Positions 5,700-5,875 of a DNA stretch of 5,875 nucleotides are shown here, one piece after another; the first letter of the stretch is position 1, and each line of letters starts with the position of its first letter. The notes under the pieces were generated by a model, which made no database searches, had not been told where the DNA came from, and was given only the letters and a program-made list of their open reading frames with translations. The position numbers and the translations under genes were made by a program. The stretch comes from Ardenticatenales bacterium. GTDB lineage: Bacteria; Chloroflexota; Anaerolineae; Promineifilales; UBA4811. The stretch is from the NCBI GenBank assembly GCA_030667645.1, contig DAOUVM010000172.1, forward strand, positions 1-5,875, in the 5' to 3' direction.

Positions 5700-5875
5700 A
5701 TGCACGAATTGGCCATCACCCAGAGCATTCTGGAAATAGCCCTCCGCCACGCCGACGGCGCCGGGCAGATTACCCAGCTCAACCTGGTTATCGGTGATCT
5801 CTCCAGCATAGTCGACGACTCGGTCCAGTTCTTCTGGGACGTTGTCAGCCGCGGCACCATCGCCGAAGGCTCCAA
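5700..5875 (+). CDS. hypA: HypA nickel chaperone for [NiFe]-hydrogenase maturation, 5' part only
   Basis: The first 58 residues of a protein that runs off the window; the full family length is about 110-120. It starts MHELAITQSILEIA, the HypA/HybF signature, with His2 as the known N-terminal nickel ligand. It continues with the family pattern L-N-L-V-I-G-D-L-S-S-I-V-D-D (27-40) and FFW (44-46). HypA works with the GTPase HypB to deliver nickel to the hydrogenase large subunit, and in some bacteria also to urease. The zinc-binding CxxC pairs expected further on are outside the window, so they cannot be checked. The ATG is the only sensible start; no strong ribosome binding site precedes it. 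The next gene to the right is likely to be another hyp gene, but that is inference. Confidence 0.92.
   Translation, partial: MHELAITQSILEIALRHADGAGQITQLNLVIGDLSSIVDDSVQFFWDVVSRGTIAEGS

Noticed and set aside
1..5875. CRISPR array, tRNA, rRNA or transposase
   Set aside because: No regularly spaced repeats, cloverleaf, rRNA signature or transposase motif was seen on either strand.

Overview
The window reads as a stretch of GC-rich (about 60 % by eye) bacterial chromosome with all protein genes on the + strand. The closest fit I can argue is a Chloroflexota (Anaerolineae-like) bacterium. The evidence is a short Tyr-Leu-Pro-Leu-Val stretch shortly after the signal peptide of the secreted PKD protein (a habit of that phylum), a biotin ligase without a DNA-binding domain, a GT-C membrane glycosyltransferase, and a Schlafen/RecG-like ATP-binding protein. 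This is inference from gene style, not a phylogenetic result.

Layout, left to right. (1) birA (21-887), a monofunctional biotin-protein ligase with an unusual hydrophilic insertion. (2) A good sigma-70-type promoter overlapping the birA stop codon, then a 140-nt leader and a 68-residue single-span membrane protein (1059-1265). (3) A 497-residue GT39/ArnT-like multi-span glycosyltransferase (1350-2843). (4) A second good promoter (2850-2878), a long leader, and a 338-residue secreted protein with one PKD domain and a beta-rich C-terminal region (3097-4113). (5) Overlapping it by four bases, a 462-residue AlbA_2 plus GHKL-ATPase plus winged-helix protein (4110-5498). (6) A cluster of TTATCCCA motifs directly after that gene (5501-5537). 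(7) The 5' end of hypA (5700 to the window edge), the nickel chaperone of [NiFe]-hydrogenase maturation, which probably opens a hydrogenase-maturation locus to the right.

The most interesting signal is not a gene. The leader of the small membrane protein (930-1018) and the leader of the PKD gene (2880-2967) carry the same roughly 90-base element in opposite orientation: a 47-base core with 42 identical positions, and a longer diverged part whose differences are mostly transitions. The two copies bracket the small membrane protein and the glycosyltransferase. Both copies begin just downstream of a predicted promoter, so the two mRNA leaders would be complementary over an uninterrupted 28-base-pair stretch (two of the pairs G-U). 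It may be a dispersed intergenic repeat, a pair of leaders that can anneal, or the ends of a once-mobile or invertible segment. I do not recognise the element.

The genes do not form one obvious pathway. birA and hypA are housekeeping and maturation functions at the edges. The middle is a surface-oriented block (membrane glycosyltransferase, secreted PKD protein) with a cytoplasmic ATP-binding, DNA-binding-type protein coupled to the secreted protein.
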